A stretch of DNA of 64,000 nt, taken from positions 450,138-514,137 of the forward strand of contig JBBECT010000005.1 of NCBI GenBank assembly GCA_040881665.1, read 5' to 3'. This document shows, piece after piece, positions 48,093 through 56,504 of the stretch. The translations under genes and the position numbers were made by a program. Every line of letters begins with the position of its first letter. Position 1 is the first letter of the stretch. This stretch comes from Actinomycetota bacterium. GTDB lineage: Bacteria > Actinomycetota > UBA4738 > HRBIN12. The notes below the pieces were generated by a model. The model made no database searches. It was given only the letters and a program-made list of their open reading frames with translations, and was not told where the DNA came from.

Positions 48093-48737
48093 ATGACCGA
48101 CCCACGCGACATGCGAGCTCCCAGCGGCTTCCACGAGAGGGAACTGCGCCGGCGAGACCTGGACCCCGACCCGATCGCGCAGTTCCGGACCTGGCTGGCC
48201 GACGCCGAGGGGGCGGGTGCCACACTGCCGAACGCGATGGGCCTGGCCACCGCCGACGCCTCGGGACGTCCTTCCGCCCGCCACGTGTTGCTGCGTGGCC
48301 TGGACGAGCGGGGCTTCACCTTCTACACGAACCACGACAGTCGCAAGGGCCGCCAGCTCGCCGAGAACCCCAACGCCGCGATCGTCTTCCTGTGGAAGGA
48401 ACTGGATCGGCAGGTCACCTCCACGGGAACGGTCCGAACACTCTCACGGGAGGAGTCCGAGGCCTACTTCCGGGGACGGCCACGCACCGCGCAGCTGGGA
48501 GCGTGGGCCTCGCATCAGAGTGCGGTGTTGCCCGACCGCTCCCTGTTGGAGGATCGGGCCCGGGAGGCGGAACGACGCTTCGTCGACGGCGACGTCCCCC
48601 TGCCCGATTTCTGGGGCGGTTTCGTGCTGTCTCCAGAGACGATCGAGTTCTGGCAGGGCCGGAACGACCGGTTGCACGACCGCTTCCGGTACACGAGCTC
48701 TGCATCCGGGTGGGAGATCGACCGGCTGTCCCCCTAG
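48093..48737 (+). CDS. pdxH: Pyridoxamine 5'-phosphate oxidase
   Basis: FMN enzyme that oxidises PNP/PMP to pyridoxal phosphate. 214 residues, typical. PNAMGLATADASGRPSARHVLLR with the FMN site, TFYTNHDSRKGRQLAENPNA, and the C-terminal PEAIEFW-like ETIEFWQGRNDRLHDRFRY that closes on PLP. ATG at 48093. Its product serves the PLP enzymes in the window (GlyA, LysA, ThrC). Confidence 0.95.
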   Translation: MTDPRDMRAPSGFHERELRRRDLDPDPIAQFRTWLADAEGAGATLPNAMGLATADASGRPSARHVLLRGLDERGFTFYTNHDSRKGRQLAENPNAAIVFLWKELDRQVTSTGTVRTLSREESEAYFRGRPRTAQLGAWASHQSAVLPDRSLLEDRAREAERRFVDGDVPLPDFWGGFVLSPETIEFWQGRNDRLHDRFRYTSSASGWEIDRLSP

Positions 48738-48759
48738 ACGAGCCGTTCGGCCCAGCAGC

Positions 48760-48765
48760 TAGGCT
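48760..48765 (+). promoter_or_regulatory. Leaderless-type -10 box of the M20 peptidase
   Basis: TAGGCT ends eight bases before the ATG at 48774, 22 bases after the pdxH stop. It predicts an almost leaderless message. Confidence 0.4.
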
Positions 48766-48773
48766 TGCCGTTC

Positions 48774-50117
48774 ATGGACACCGTCTCCCTCACGTCGACG
48801 ATCCGCGGTCTGGCTCCGACGATGCGCGCCGATCTCGAGCGGCTCGTCCGGATCCCTTCCGTCGCCTTCCCGGGATTCCCGCCCGAGCCCGTCCGCGCAG
48901 CAGCCGAGGTCACCGCGGAGGTGCTCCGCGACGCCGGGCTCGGAGGGGCGGGCCTGCTCGAGCTGGAAGGCGGCTACCCCGCGGTGTTCGGTGAGCTCCC
49001 CGCTCCTCCCGGTGCCCCCACGATCCTGCTGTACGCGCACTACGACGTGCAGCCGGCGGGTCCCGAGGACCTCTGGTCGACCCCAGCGTTCGAACCGGTG
49101 CTGAGGGACGGACGGCTGTACGGGCGAGGAACGTCGGATGACAAGTCGGGGATCGTGCTCCACGCGGCGACGGTTCGTGCCTTCTCGGGCCGGCCTCCGG
49201 TCGGGCTCAAGGTGCTCGTCGAGGGCGAAGAGGAAGCGACGACCGAACATCTCCCGCAGCTGATCGCCGGGAACCGCGGTCGGCTCTCGGCGGACGTGAT
49301 CGTCGTCGCCGACTCGGGCAACGTCGCCACGGGCGTCCCAACGCTGACGACCACCCTGCGCGGCGTGATCGACCTGCAGCTCGAGGTTCGAACGCTCGCC
49401 GTTCCGGTCCACAGTGGGTCCTATGGGGGTGCGGCCCCCGATGCCCTCCTGGCCCTGATCCGGATGCTCGCGACCCTGCACGACGACCGTGGCGTCGTGG
49501 CGGTCGAAGGCCTGGGAACGGCGCAGGCCGCCAAGCTCGACTGGCCCGACGACGAGTTCCGGGCCGAGGCACAGGTGCTCGACGGCGTGGAGCTGGTCGG
49601 CGACGGGTCGATCGCCGAACGCACTTCGGTGCGTCCGGCTATCAACGTGATCGGCCTCGACGCGCCGACCGTCCACGGCGCTCGGAACATCCTCGTCGAC
49701 CGTGCCGCCGCTCAGGTCAGCCTGCGGGTCCCACCGGACCGCGATCCCGTCGAAGCGATCGAGGCGGTCGCCCGCCACCTCGAGCGGGCGGCACCATGGG
49801 GGGTCCGGACCGAGATCTCCTTCGGCGAACCGGGCGAGGGCTTCGCCGCCGCCACCGACGGGCCCGCATACGCGGCGGCCCGGCGCGCACTCACCGACGC
49901 CTACGGCGCCGAGCCCGTGACGACGGGCAGCGGTGGCTCGGTCCCGCTGATCCCGGCCCTTTCGCGGACGTTCCCCGACGCAGAGATCCTGATCATGGGG
50001 GCGATGGACGATCGATCCAACACCCACGCTCAGGACGAGAGCGTCGATCTCGCGGAGGTAGAGCGGGCGGCGCTCGCCCAAGCCCTCCTGGTCGCCGAGC
50101 TCACTCCGGACCGCTGA
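48774..50117 (+). CDS. M20-family metallo-dipeptidase
   Basis: 447 residues. Zinc ligands and catalytic residues are complete: LLYAHYDVQP, GRGTSDDKSGI, EGEEEATTEHL, VVADSGN and SNTHAQDESVDL. The lid domain lies in the middle (RPAINVIGLDAPTVHGARNI). Resembles the cytoplasmic dipeptidase / CNDP-like branch, cleaving dipeptides or acylated amino acids. ATG at 48774. Substrate not predictable from sequence. Confidence 0.88.
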   Translation: MDTVSLTSTIRGLAPTMRADLERLVRIPSVAFPGFPPEPVRAAAEVTAEVLRDAGLGGAGLLELEGGYPAVFGELPAPPGAPTILLYAHYDVQPAGPEDLWSTPAFEPVLRDGRLYGRGTSDDKSGIVLHAATVRAFSGRPPVGLKVLVEGEEEATTEHLPQLIAGNRGRLSADVIVVADSGNVATGVPTLTTTLRGVIDLQLEVRTLAVPVHSGSYGGAAPDALLALIRMLATLHDDRGVVAVEGLGTAQAAKLDWPDDEFRAEAQVLDGVELVGDGSIAERTSVRPAINVIGLDAPTVHGARNILVDRAAAQVSLRVPPDRDPVEAIEAVARHLERAAPWGVRTEISFGEPGEGFAAATDGPAYAAARRALTDAYGAEPVTTGSGGSVPLIPALSRTFPDAEILIMGAMDDRSNTHAQDESVDLAEVERAALAQALLVAELTPDR

Positions 50118-50149
50118 CCGGCGGACCGCACATCCCCGTCGGTCGCTGT

Positions 50150-50155
50150 TAGGTT
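50150..50155 (+). promoter_or_regulatory. Leaderless-type -10 box of bpa
   Basis: TAGGTT ends six bases before the GTG of the proteasome activator gene. No ribosome binding site lies in between. Confidence 0.45.
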
Positions 50156-50161
50156 GTCGCG

Positions 50162-50662
50162 GTGAGCGACGAACCCACGACCCCCGCCGAGGTCGTCCAG
50201 GCCGACGAGCCTTCGAACGGGACCACTCCGGCCCCCGAGGCACCGCAACCCCCCGGCCAGGAGGTGATCACCGAGCCCGCGAAGCTGCTGCGCATCGCGA
50301 GCATGGTGCGCGAGCTGCTGGACGAAACCCGCCAGACATCGCTCGACGAGGCCGGACGGGCTCGGATCCGTCAGATCTACGATCGCGCCGTCGGTGAGTT
50401 GCGCGAGGTGCTCTCCTCGGATCTCCAGCAGGAGCTCGCCGCTCTCGCGCCGCCGATGGAGGGAGTCCCGACCGAGTCCGAGATCCGGGTCGCGCAGGCG
50501 CAGCTCGTCGGCTGGCTCGAGGGCCTGTTCCATGGGATCCAAGCCGCGATGTTCTCCCAACAGGCCGCGGCGCGCGCACAGTTCGAAGAGCTGCGCAAGC
50601 GGGGGCTGCCGGGGCGGCAGGGACCGGAGGCAACCCCCGGCGGTCCCGGTCAGTACCTCTAA
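50162..50662 (+). CDS. bpa: Bacterial proteasome activator Bpa/PafE
   Basis: 166 residues. The helical core matches actinobacterial Bpa (PafE, DUF2587): EPAKLLRIASMVRELLDE and AQAQLVGWLEGLFHGIQAAM, and the extreme C-terminus is GQYL, the motif that docks into the 20S proteasome and opens its gate. Bpa works as an ATP-independent ring, sending misfolded proteins to the proteasome. GTG at 50162. The N-terminal 38 residues are Pro/Glu-rich and disordered. This implies a 20S proteasome elsewhere in the genome; no pup gene is here. Confidence 0.9.
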   Translation: MSDEPTTPAEVVQADEPSNGTTPAPEAPQPPGQEVITEPAKLLRIASMVRELLDETRQTSLDEAGRARIRQIYDRAVGELREVLSSDLQQELAALAPPMEGVPTESEIRVAQAQLVGWLEGLFHGIQAAMFSQQAAARAQFEELRKRGLPGRQGPEATPGGPGQYL

Positions 50663-50934
50663 GCGGACGAGCCCGACGCCTCGGATCCACGGACCGGGAC
50701 GGCACCCGACGCCGCACCATATGAGAACAACTCGAGCACGTCCTCGATGAGTCCCTCGCGGCCGCCGCTCCAACGGGAACGCGCACGGACCAACCCGGCG
50801 TCGAAGTCCTCGTTGGCGAGCGACATCGCGAAATCGATCATCGTCCAGTCGAGGACCGAGGCGATCGTCTCCACGTCGACGTCGTCGCGAAGGTCCCCAC
50901 GCTCGACGCCGAACTCCCGCCGTGCGCAACACAC
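50659..50934 (-). pseudogene. TetR-type C-terminal remnant lacking the DNA-binding domain
   Basis: 91 residues, probably a leftover. The segment TIASVLDWTMIDFAMSLANE and the helices up to GLIEDVLELFSYGAA look like the last ligand-binding helices of a TetR regulator. There is no helix-turn-helix: an in-frame TGA, shared with pyrD, lies upstream, and pyrD occupies the rest. Its stop overlaps the bpa stop on the other strand. It could also be a small functional protein; I find no evidence of one. Confidence 0.4.
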
Positions 50935-50955
50935 GGCGGCGCGCCTCGCGCAACG

Positions 50956-51960
50956 TCAGGAGGGAGGCATCGGAGCCGAGGCGGCGGGGGTCGTCTCGAG
51001 CAGGCCCCGGCAAAGATCCCGGACGATCCGGGGACCGCGATAGATCAGCGCGGAGTAGACCTGGACGGCGTTCGCCCCGGCGTCGAGACACGCTCGCAGA
51101 TCCGACGCGGTCGTGATCCCGCCGCATCCCTGTACCACCGCCTGCGGACCCACCTCGGCGCGAACGGCCGCGACCGCACCCAGCGTCCCGGCAAGAAGGG
51201 GCCGCCCCGACAGCCCCCCGCGGCCGACCGACAAGGCAGGTTCCTCGACCGGCCGCGTGTTCCCGCAGGTGAGACCGGCGGCTCCCGCGTCCCGGGCGAT
51301 CGAGGCAAGCGCCCGGACGGCGTCGAGCTCGGTCTGGGTTCGCACCGGAGGAAGCTTGACGAACAGGGGCTCGTCGGATCGCTCCACGAGCGCCGCGACG
51401 AGCGCTCGGAGGTGCTCCTCGGTATCACGATCGCGTCCCCACGCCACGTTCGGGCAGCTCGCGTTGAGCTCGAACGCGTCTACCTGCGGCGCGAGCAGTC
51501 GGTGCACCTCCAGGGCATCCTCGACCGACTCGTCTGCGATGCTCGCGAAACGCGGACCGTTCCGCCGTAGACGCACGAGCCTGGCCGCCGCGACGGCGGC
51601 GCCGGGGTTCGGCAACCCCATCGCGTTCACGAGCGCCTCGTCGACGGGATGTCGGACGATGCGCGGCGACGGATTGCCCGCTCGGGTCCTGCGGGTGAAC
51701 GTGCCGGCGACGGCGAAGCCGAAGCCGAGATCCGCCAGGTGCGGCAGCATCCTGGCCTGTTTGTCGAACCCCGCCGCAAGACCCACCGGATTGGCAACGA
51801 CCACGCCACCGAGATCGACCTGCAACCGCGGATCGCGTGGCACACCGCCGATCGCCCGCCACGGCAGAGGCACCCGCAGGAGGGTCTCGACGACGCGATG
51901 GCCGGATTCGGGCGGGAGGGAGAACACCGCGGGGCGAACGAGCGTCCGGTACAGACCCAT
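50956..51960 (-). CDS. pyrD: Dihydroorotate dehydrogenase
   Basis: Oxidises dihydroorotate in pyrimidine synthesis. 334 residues. The N-terminus is class 2-like (LYRTLVRPAVFSLPPESGH, then NPVGLAAGFDKQARMLPHL). The catalytic base position reads ELNASCPNV (Cys169), where class 2 enzymes have Ser (NISSPN) and class 1 enzymes have Cys. FMN segments are LSGRPLLAGT and QGCGGITTASDL. ATG at 51960, divergent from pyrE. Quinone is the expected acceptor if class 2, but the Cys leaves that open. Confidence 0.88.
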   Translation of the reverse strand: MGLYRTLVRPAVFSLPPESGHRVVETLLRVPLPWRAIGGVPRDPRLQVDLGGVVVANPVGLAAGFDKQARMLPHLADLGFGFAVAGTFTRRTRAGNPSPRIVRHPVDEALVNAMGLPNPGAAVAAARLVRLRRNGPRFASIADESVEDALEVHRLLAPQVDAFELNASCPNVAWGRDRDTEEHLRALVAALVERSDEPLFVKLPPVRTQTELDAVRALASIARDAGAAGLTCGNTRPVEEPALSVGRGGLSGRPLLAGTLGAVAAVRAEVGPQAVVQGCGGITTASDLRACLDAGANAVQVYSALIYRGPRIVRDLCRGLLETTPAASAPMPPS

Positions 51961-51969
51961 GCGGACCTC

Positions 51970-51976
51970 TATGCTA
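51970..51976. promoter_or_regulatory. Overlapping divergent -10 boxes of pyrE and pyrD
   Basis: TATGCTA reads as TATGCT on the plus strand (51970-51975), eight bases before the pyrE ATG, and as TAGCAT on the minus strand (51971-51976), ten bases before the pyrD ATG, with AGAGG in between. Because the two boxes share five bases, the two promoters would compete for polymerase. Confidence 0.45.
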
Positions 51977-51983
51977 CCGGCTG

Positions 51984-52562
51984 ATGCGCGAACCCACGAC
52001 CGGTCCCGATCGGAGTTCCTCCGACCCCGCCGCGAACGCCGGGCTCGTCGAGCGCATGGTCGCAGCCTCCGAGCTGCATGGTGACTTCGTCCTCTCCTCC
52101 GGGAAACGCTCCGGGGTCTACTTCGACAAGTTCTTGTTCCTGTCCGACCCGGTGTTGCTGCGCGACCTCGCCGACGCGGTTCGCGCCCTGCTGCCGGAGG
52201 GTGTCACGCACATCGCCGCACCGGAGGGTGCCGCGACCTTGTTGCTCTCGGCCGTGGCGCTCGAGACGGGGCTGCCGATGGCCGTGGTGCGTAGGCAGCC
52301 GAAGGGGTACGGCACCCGCGCCAGGGTGGAAGGCTACGCCCCGCCCGGGGCGACGATCGCGCTGCTGGAAGACGTGAGCACGACCGGCGACCAGGTCGCC
52401 GCGGCCGCACGCGAACTCGAGGCCACGGGCGCGACGATCGCGTGCATCGTGCTCGCGCTGGATCGGGGTGGTGCGGACACGCTGCGGCGCGAAGGATATG
52501 AGACGCGCGCGGTTGCGGTGCTGCGACCGGACGGAACCGCCGGGAACGATGAGGGATCCTAG
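51984..52562 (+). CDS. pyrE: Orotate phosphoribosyltransferase
   Basis: Joins orotate and PRPP to make OMP. 192 residues. FVLSSGKRSGVYFDKFLFLS is the N-terminal hood, RQPKGYGTRARVEGY the catalytic loop and ALLEDVSTTGDQV the PRPP loop. ATG at 51984. The stop overlaps the methyltransferase stop on the other strand in CCTAGG. With pyrD it supplies two consecutive steps of UMP synthesis. Confidence 0.92.
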   Translation: MREPTTGPDRSSSDPAANAGLVERMVAASELHGDFVLSSGKRSGVYFDKFLFLSDPVLLRDLADAVRALLPEGVTHIAAPEGAATLLLSAVALETGLPMAVVRRQPKGYGTRARVEGYAPPGATIALLEDVSTTGDQVAAAARELEATGATIACIVLALDRGGADTLRREGYETRAVAVLRPDGTAGNDEGS

Positions 52563-53317
52563 GTGCTGCCGAGCGCGCCCGAGCGGGTCGGCTCGTAGTC
52601 GCAACGCCAGATCTGCAGACGCCACAGCAGACGACTGCCGCGAGCGGTGAAGCTGACGAGGCCCTCTTGCATCATGCGCGCGGCCTCCTTCGACTTGGCG
52701 ACCACGTCGGGCAGCGGGAACTCTCGCTGGATCAGGCTCTTGAGGTTGGCTTGCCCGAAGACCTGTCGCGCCACGTCGAGCAACGGGCGCTCGTTCTGGA
52801 TCGTTCCCGTCGGCAGGTAGAGACGTCCGCCGGCCGCGAGGCAGCCCGTGTCCTCGATGCTTCGCAACATCGCGGCCGGGAGCTCCGCGCCCGTCGGTCC
52901 ACCGGCCTTCCCTTCCGGGAACCATCCGGCGACCCGGGCGATGTCATCGGGGATGCCCGAGACGTCACCGATCACCACGGTCGCCTGTTGGCCCCGGCAG
53001 GGTTCGAGGAGGTCGCCGACGCGGAACTCGACCCGGTCGTCGAGTCCGAGGTCGATCGCGTTCTGGCGAGCCATCTCGATGGCCGCTTCGGACAGGTCGC
53101 ATCCGATCACGCGCTTGGCACCCAGCTTGGCGGCCACGAACGACAGCACGCCGCTGCCGCACCCAACGTCGATCACGACGTCGTCGGGTCCGATCTCGAG
53201 CGCCTCGGCGATCGTCTTGCTCGTGTGCGTGGGATGGAACACCCCATCGCCGAGCGAGATCGTGAAGGGGCCTGTGCGGCCCTTCCAGGCCAGCTCATTG
53301 GGCGTGGCGTCGCTCAT
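52559..53317 (-). CDS. SAM-dependent methyltransferase
   Basis: 252 residues. VIDVGCGSGVLSFVAAKLGA is the SAM-binding loop, followed by RVIGCDLSEAAIEMARQNA; the arrangement is similar to L11/PRMT-like class I methyltransferases. The N-terminal segment MSDATPNELAWKGRTGPFTI and a large C-terminal half are not specific to a known substrate family. ATG at 53317 with GAGG five bases upstream. The stop overlaps that of pyrE. No neighbouring partner. Confidence 0.75.
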   Translation of the reverse strand: MSDATPNELAWKGRTGPFTISLGDGVFHPTHTSKTIAEALEIGPDDVVIDVGCGSGVLSFVAAKLGAKRVIGCDLSEAAIEMARQNAIDLGLDDRVEFRVGDLLEPCRGQQATVVIGDVSGIPDDIARVAGWFPEGKAGGPTGAELPAAMLRSIEDTGCLAAGGRLYLPTGTIQNERPLLDVARQVFGQANLKSLIQREFPLPDVVAKSKEAARMMQEGLVSFTARGSRLLWRLQIWRCDYEPTRSGALGST

Positions 53318-53394
53318 CAGGACCTCAATGCTCCCTGGCCGGGGAGCAACAGTCAACCGCCCGGACGACCGAGGGTGCGATGCCGCGGCCGAGG

Positions 53395-53886
53395 TCAGAC
53401 GACCGGGGTGTCCGCGGGGGGGCCCTGGCCGGGCACGAGGCTGCCCTCGTCGACGCCGGCGGCGTGGGCATGGGCCCGGTCGGCCACCGTGGCGGTGGCG
53501 ACGCCGTGGCGACCTGGCGGGTAGCGACGGATCCGACCCGAGGCCCGGCGCATCAAGGTCGCGGCACCATGGGCGTTGCCTCGAAGCAGATGGGTGTACC
53601 CGGCTCCGAGCTGGGACAGGCCCTTGAAGAACTCTTCGTCTCCGCTTCCCCGAGCCTGCTTCCATGCCGCCTCCCAGGCCTCGTGGGCCGGGAAGAAACG
53701 CCCGGCATTGAAGTGCTCCCGGCCGAGACGATGATTCTCCTCCAAGGCGAGCGCGTCGTAGTCCTCGAGGGTGAGCGAGTTCGGAGCGTCCCACGCTTGC
53801 GGCCGACCCAGATGGTCTCGTGGGCGTTCGGCCTTGTTGCGACCCGTGCTGGGGCGACCCGCCTTCCCACGCGCTTCCGATGGCAT
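53395..53886 (-). CDS. DUF309 protein
   Basis: 163 residues. LGREHFNAGRFFPAHEAWEAAW, then FFKGLSQLGAGYTHLLRGNAHGA, is the DUF309 signature, a small helical domain with His and Glu that may bind a metal; function unknown. The first 40 residues are basic and Pro-rich, and the last 35 are low complexity. ATG at 53886 has TAGCAT six bases upstream. Divergent from the AI-2E exporter gene. Confidence 0.8.
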   Translation of the reverse strand: MPSEARGKAGRPSTGRNKAERPRDHLGRPQAWDAPNSLTLEDYDALALEENHRLGREHFNAGRFFPAHEAWEAAWKQARGSGDEEFFKGLSQLGAGYTHLLRGNAHGAATLMRRASGRIRRYPPGRHGVATATVADRAHAHAAGVDEGSLVPGQGPPADTPVV

Positions 53887-53892
53887 GGAGCC

Positions 53893-53898
53893 ATGCTA
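53893..53898 (-). promoter_or_regulatory. Leaderless-type -10 box of the DUF309 gene
   Basis: TAGCAT on the minus strand ends six bases before the ATG. Beyond it, 53899-54035 is the divergent gap before the AI-2E gene, with a TACGCT that could start the other strand. Confidence 0.45.
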
Positions 53899-54035
53899 GC
53901 CGCGCCGCGACCATCGGGCGTCGGCGGGATCGGTCGCGGCGCGACGGACGCGCCGGCCCCTCCCCATCCCGGCCGGGGGCCTGCAGTACGCTCGCCCCGA
54001 GCGACGAGCACCCCGAACCGGAGGAGCGATCGACC

Positions 54036-55271
54036 GTGAGCAGCCGAGCGGCAGACGGCAACGCCGGCGAGAACGACGGCGTGGAGGCCGATCCCCGGCA
54101 GCGGATGCCGCGGTGGATCCCTCGGCTGCTCGTCCTGATCGTCGTCACGCTCTACCTGTCGTACGGCGCCTTCCAGCTGCTGGGGAAGATCCGCGACCTC
54201 CTCGTCTGGATACTGATCGCCGCGTTCCTGTCGTTCGCGCTCGAACCGGCGGCCAATTGGCTCGTGAACCGCGGCTGGCGACGGGGCATCGCGACCTTCG
54301 CCGTGCTCGCCACGTTGTTCGTCCTGGGAGTGGTCATCATCAGCGCGATGATCCCCCTGGTGATCCGCCAGGTGCAGGACCTGATCCAGAGCGTCCCAGG
54401 ATGGCTGGACACGATCAGCGTCACCACAGAGCGTTGGTTCGGCCTGAACGTGTCCTCCAGCCGCGTCCTCGACGAGCTCACGAACCTCGATGCGGACGTG
54501 CAGGACATCGCGACCAACGTCGCGGGGAACGTGCTCGGGTTCGGTGCGCGTGCGCTCTCCGCCGTCTTCCAGATGCTGACGATCGCGCTGTTCACCTTCT
54601 ACGTCGTCGCCGACGGCCCTCGTCTGCGTCGAACGATCTGTTCGATGCTCCCCCCCGCCCATCAGAAGGAGGTCCTCCGAGCGTGGGAGATCGCCGTCGA
54701 CAAGACCGGCGGCTACCTGTATTCGCGGCTGTTGCTCGCCGTGATCTCCGGTGTGTGCACGTTCGTCGTGTTGACGGCGCTCGGCGTTCCCTTCGCCGTT
54801 CCGCTCGCGCTCTGGATGGGACTGATCTCCCAGTTCATCCCGGTCGTCGGAACCTACATCGCGGCGGCCGTTCCGCTCCTCGTGGCCTTGCTCGAGGATC
54901 CCGTCGACGCGGCGATATTCCTCGTGTTCGTACTGATCTACCAGCAGGTCGAGAACTACCTGCTGAACCCTCGGATCTCTGCGAGAACGATGCAGCTGCA
55001 CCCCGCGATCGCGTTCGGATCGGCGATCGCGGGAGGGATGATCCTCGGTCCGATCGGCGCCTTCCTCGCCCTGCCGGCCGCGGCGAGCATCCAGGCCTTC
55101 GGGTCCGCCTACGTCCATCGCCATGAAGTCGTCGACAGCGACCTGACGAAGCACGACGAGCCACCGCGGAGCGCACCGGGGCCCCGTGGAGACCGCAACT
55201 CCTCGTGGATCGGCGTCCGTGTTCGGCGCCTCTGGTCCCGGGCCGACCGCGAGGACTCCCCGGCCGGATGA
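54036..55271 (+). CDS. AI-2E family membrane transporter (PerM/TqsA type)
   Basis: 411 residues, about eight helices with a large soluble loop between helices 3 and 4 (SVPGWLDTISVTTERW). Family motifs: FTFYVVADGPRLRR and IYQQVENYLLNPRISARTM. Members export AI-2, other small metabolites or ions; the cargo is not predictable. A hydrophilic Asp/Arg-rich tail follows the last helix. GTG at 54036 after GGAGGAG. Confidence 0.88.
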   Translation: MSSRAADGNAGENDGVEADPRQRMPRWIPRLLVLIVVTLYLSYGAFQLLGKIRDLLVWILIAAFLSFALEPAANWLVNRGWRRGIATFAVLATLFVLGVVIISAMIPLVIRQVQDLIQSVPGWLDTISVTTERWFGLNVSSSRVLDELTNLDADVQDIATNVAGNVLGFGARALSAVFQMLTIALFTFYVVADGPRLRRTICSMLPPAHQKEVLRAWEIAVDKTGGYLYSRLLLAVISGVCTFVVLTALGVPFAVPLALWMGLISQFIPVVGTYIAAAVPLLVALLEDPVDAAIFLVFVLIYQQVENYLLNPRISARTMQLHPAIAFGSAIAGGMILGPIGAFLALPAAASIQAFGSAYVHRHEVVDSDLTKHDEPPRSAPGPRGDRNSSWIGVRVRRLWSRADREDSPAG

Positions 55272-55295
55272 CCGGCCTGCTCCCGTGACGGCGGA

Positions 55296-56504
55296 TCAGT
55301 GCGTGCCGGCGGAAGCGGCATCGGGCACCATGCGGTCGCGGGCGAAGCGATCGGGTGCGAACGGAGCTATCAGCTCCGGGGTCTGTCCCGTCGCGATCAG
55401 TTCGGCGGTCAGCTGACCGAAGACCGGTGAGCCCTTGAAGCCCCAGGTACCCATGCCGGCCATCAGGTAGAAGTTCGGGATCTCCGAGGCACCGAGCAGC
55501 GGACTCGAATCTGGTGACATGTCGCACAGGCCTGTCCACTGGCGCATCAGCCGCGCCTTCGCCATGAACGGCAGGATCTGGATCGCGCGCTTCGAGGTCT
55601 CCGCGACGAAGTCGAAGGTCGAGCGCGTCGAGTAGGTCGGGTACGGGAGGATCTCCGCGCCGACGAGCAACTCACCGCGTGCGGTCTGGGAGATGTAGAT
55701 GTACAGATCCATCGACGACACGAGCCCGTCGAGCTCGTGGCGATACGGCTCGGTCACGAACGCCTGGAGCGGGTGGGTGCTGATCGGAAGCTGCAGGCCG
55801 GCCATCCCCGCCACGATGCTCGAATAGCCGGCGACCGCGCTCACGACGCACCCCGCCGAGACCGGTCCCGACTCGGTCACCACACCCGTGCACCGCCCGT
55901 CCGTCACGGTGACGCCGGTCACCGCCACCCCTTCGTGGATGTGGACGCCGAGCCTGCTCGCGGCCGTCGCGTACGCCCAGACCACCGAATCGTGCCGGGC
56001 GAACGATCCCGGCGCGTGGTAGGAAGCCCCCACCACCGGGAGCTCTCCGCCGGCGGTCAGATCGACGAGTGGACACAGCCGCTCGATCTCGCCCGTCGAC
56101 AGGATCTTCGTGTCGACCCCGTACGCCTGGTTCAGCAGGGCCTTGTCCCGCTCGACCTCGAGGGCGTCGTCCGAGTGACACAGGTCGAGCTCGCCCTGGG
56201 TGGAGAACTGGACGTTGAAGTCCAGCTCCTGGGACAGGGTCCGCCAGATCTGCAGGCTCCGACGGTAGAGCGGCACCGTTTCGGGCGTGTTGTAGTTCGC
56301 TCGAACGACCTGGGTGTTGCGACCCGAGCCGCCCGAGCCGATGTAGGCCCGCTCGAACACTCCGATCCGACGGATCCCGTGTCGCTGAGCGAGGTTGTAG
56401 GCAAGGGCGAGCCCGTTCACCCCGCCCCCGACGATCACGACGTCGTAGTGCGGCGCCACCTCGTCCGAACGCAGGAACGTCCGCGACCGCAGCAGCCCGC
56501 TCAC
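55296..56504 (-). CDS. soxB: Sarcosine oxidase beta subunit
   Basis: 402 residues, catalytic flavin subunit of the heterotetrameric enzyme, turning sarcosine into glycine. YDVVIVGGGVNGLALAYNLA is the FAD loop, FARHDSVVWAYA holds the His expected to bind FMN covalently, and WTGLCDMSPDSSPLLG the conserved core near the end. GTG at 56504 overlaps the soxG stop (GTGA). Here soxB is last in the operon; the classical order is soxBDAG. Confidence 0.9.
   Translation of the reverse strand: MSGLLRSRTFLRSDEVAPHYDVVIVGGGVNGLALAYNLAQRHGIRRIGVFERAYIGSGGSGRNTQVVRANYNTPETVPLYRRSLQIWRTLSQELDFNVQFSTQGELDLCHSDDALEVERDKALLNQAYGVDTKILSTGEIERLCPLVDLTAGGELPVVGASYHAPGSFARHDSVVWAYATAASRLGVHIHEGVAVTGVTVTDGRCTGVVTESGPVSAGCVVSAVAGYSSIVAGMAGLQLPISTHPLQAFVTEPYRHELDGLVSSMDLYIYISQTARGELLVGAEILPYPTYSTRSTFDFVAETSKRAIQILPFMAKARLMRQWTGLCDMSPDSSPLLGASEIPNFYLMAGMGTWGFKGSPVFGQLTAELIATGQTPELIAPFAPDRFARDRMVPDAASAGTH

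Noticed and set aside
50030-51127. Minus-strand frame covering M20, bpa and pyrD ends
   Set aside because: The translation is Arg/Gly-rich and unlike any family; it lies antisense to bpa, which has a clear conserved core and GQYL end.
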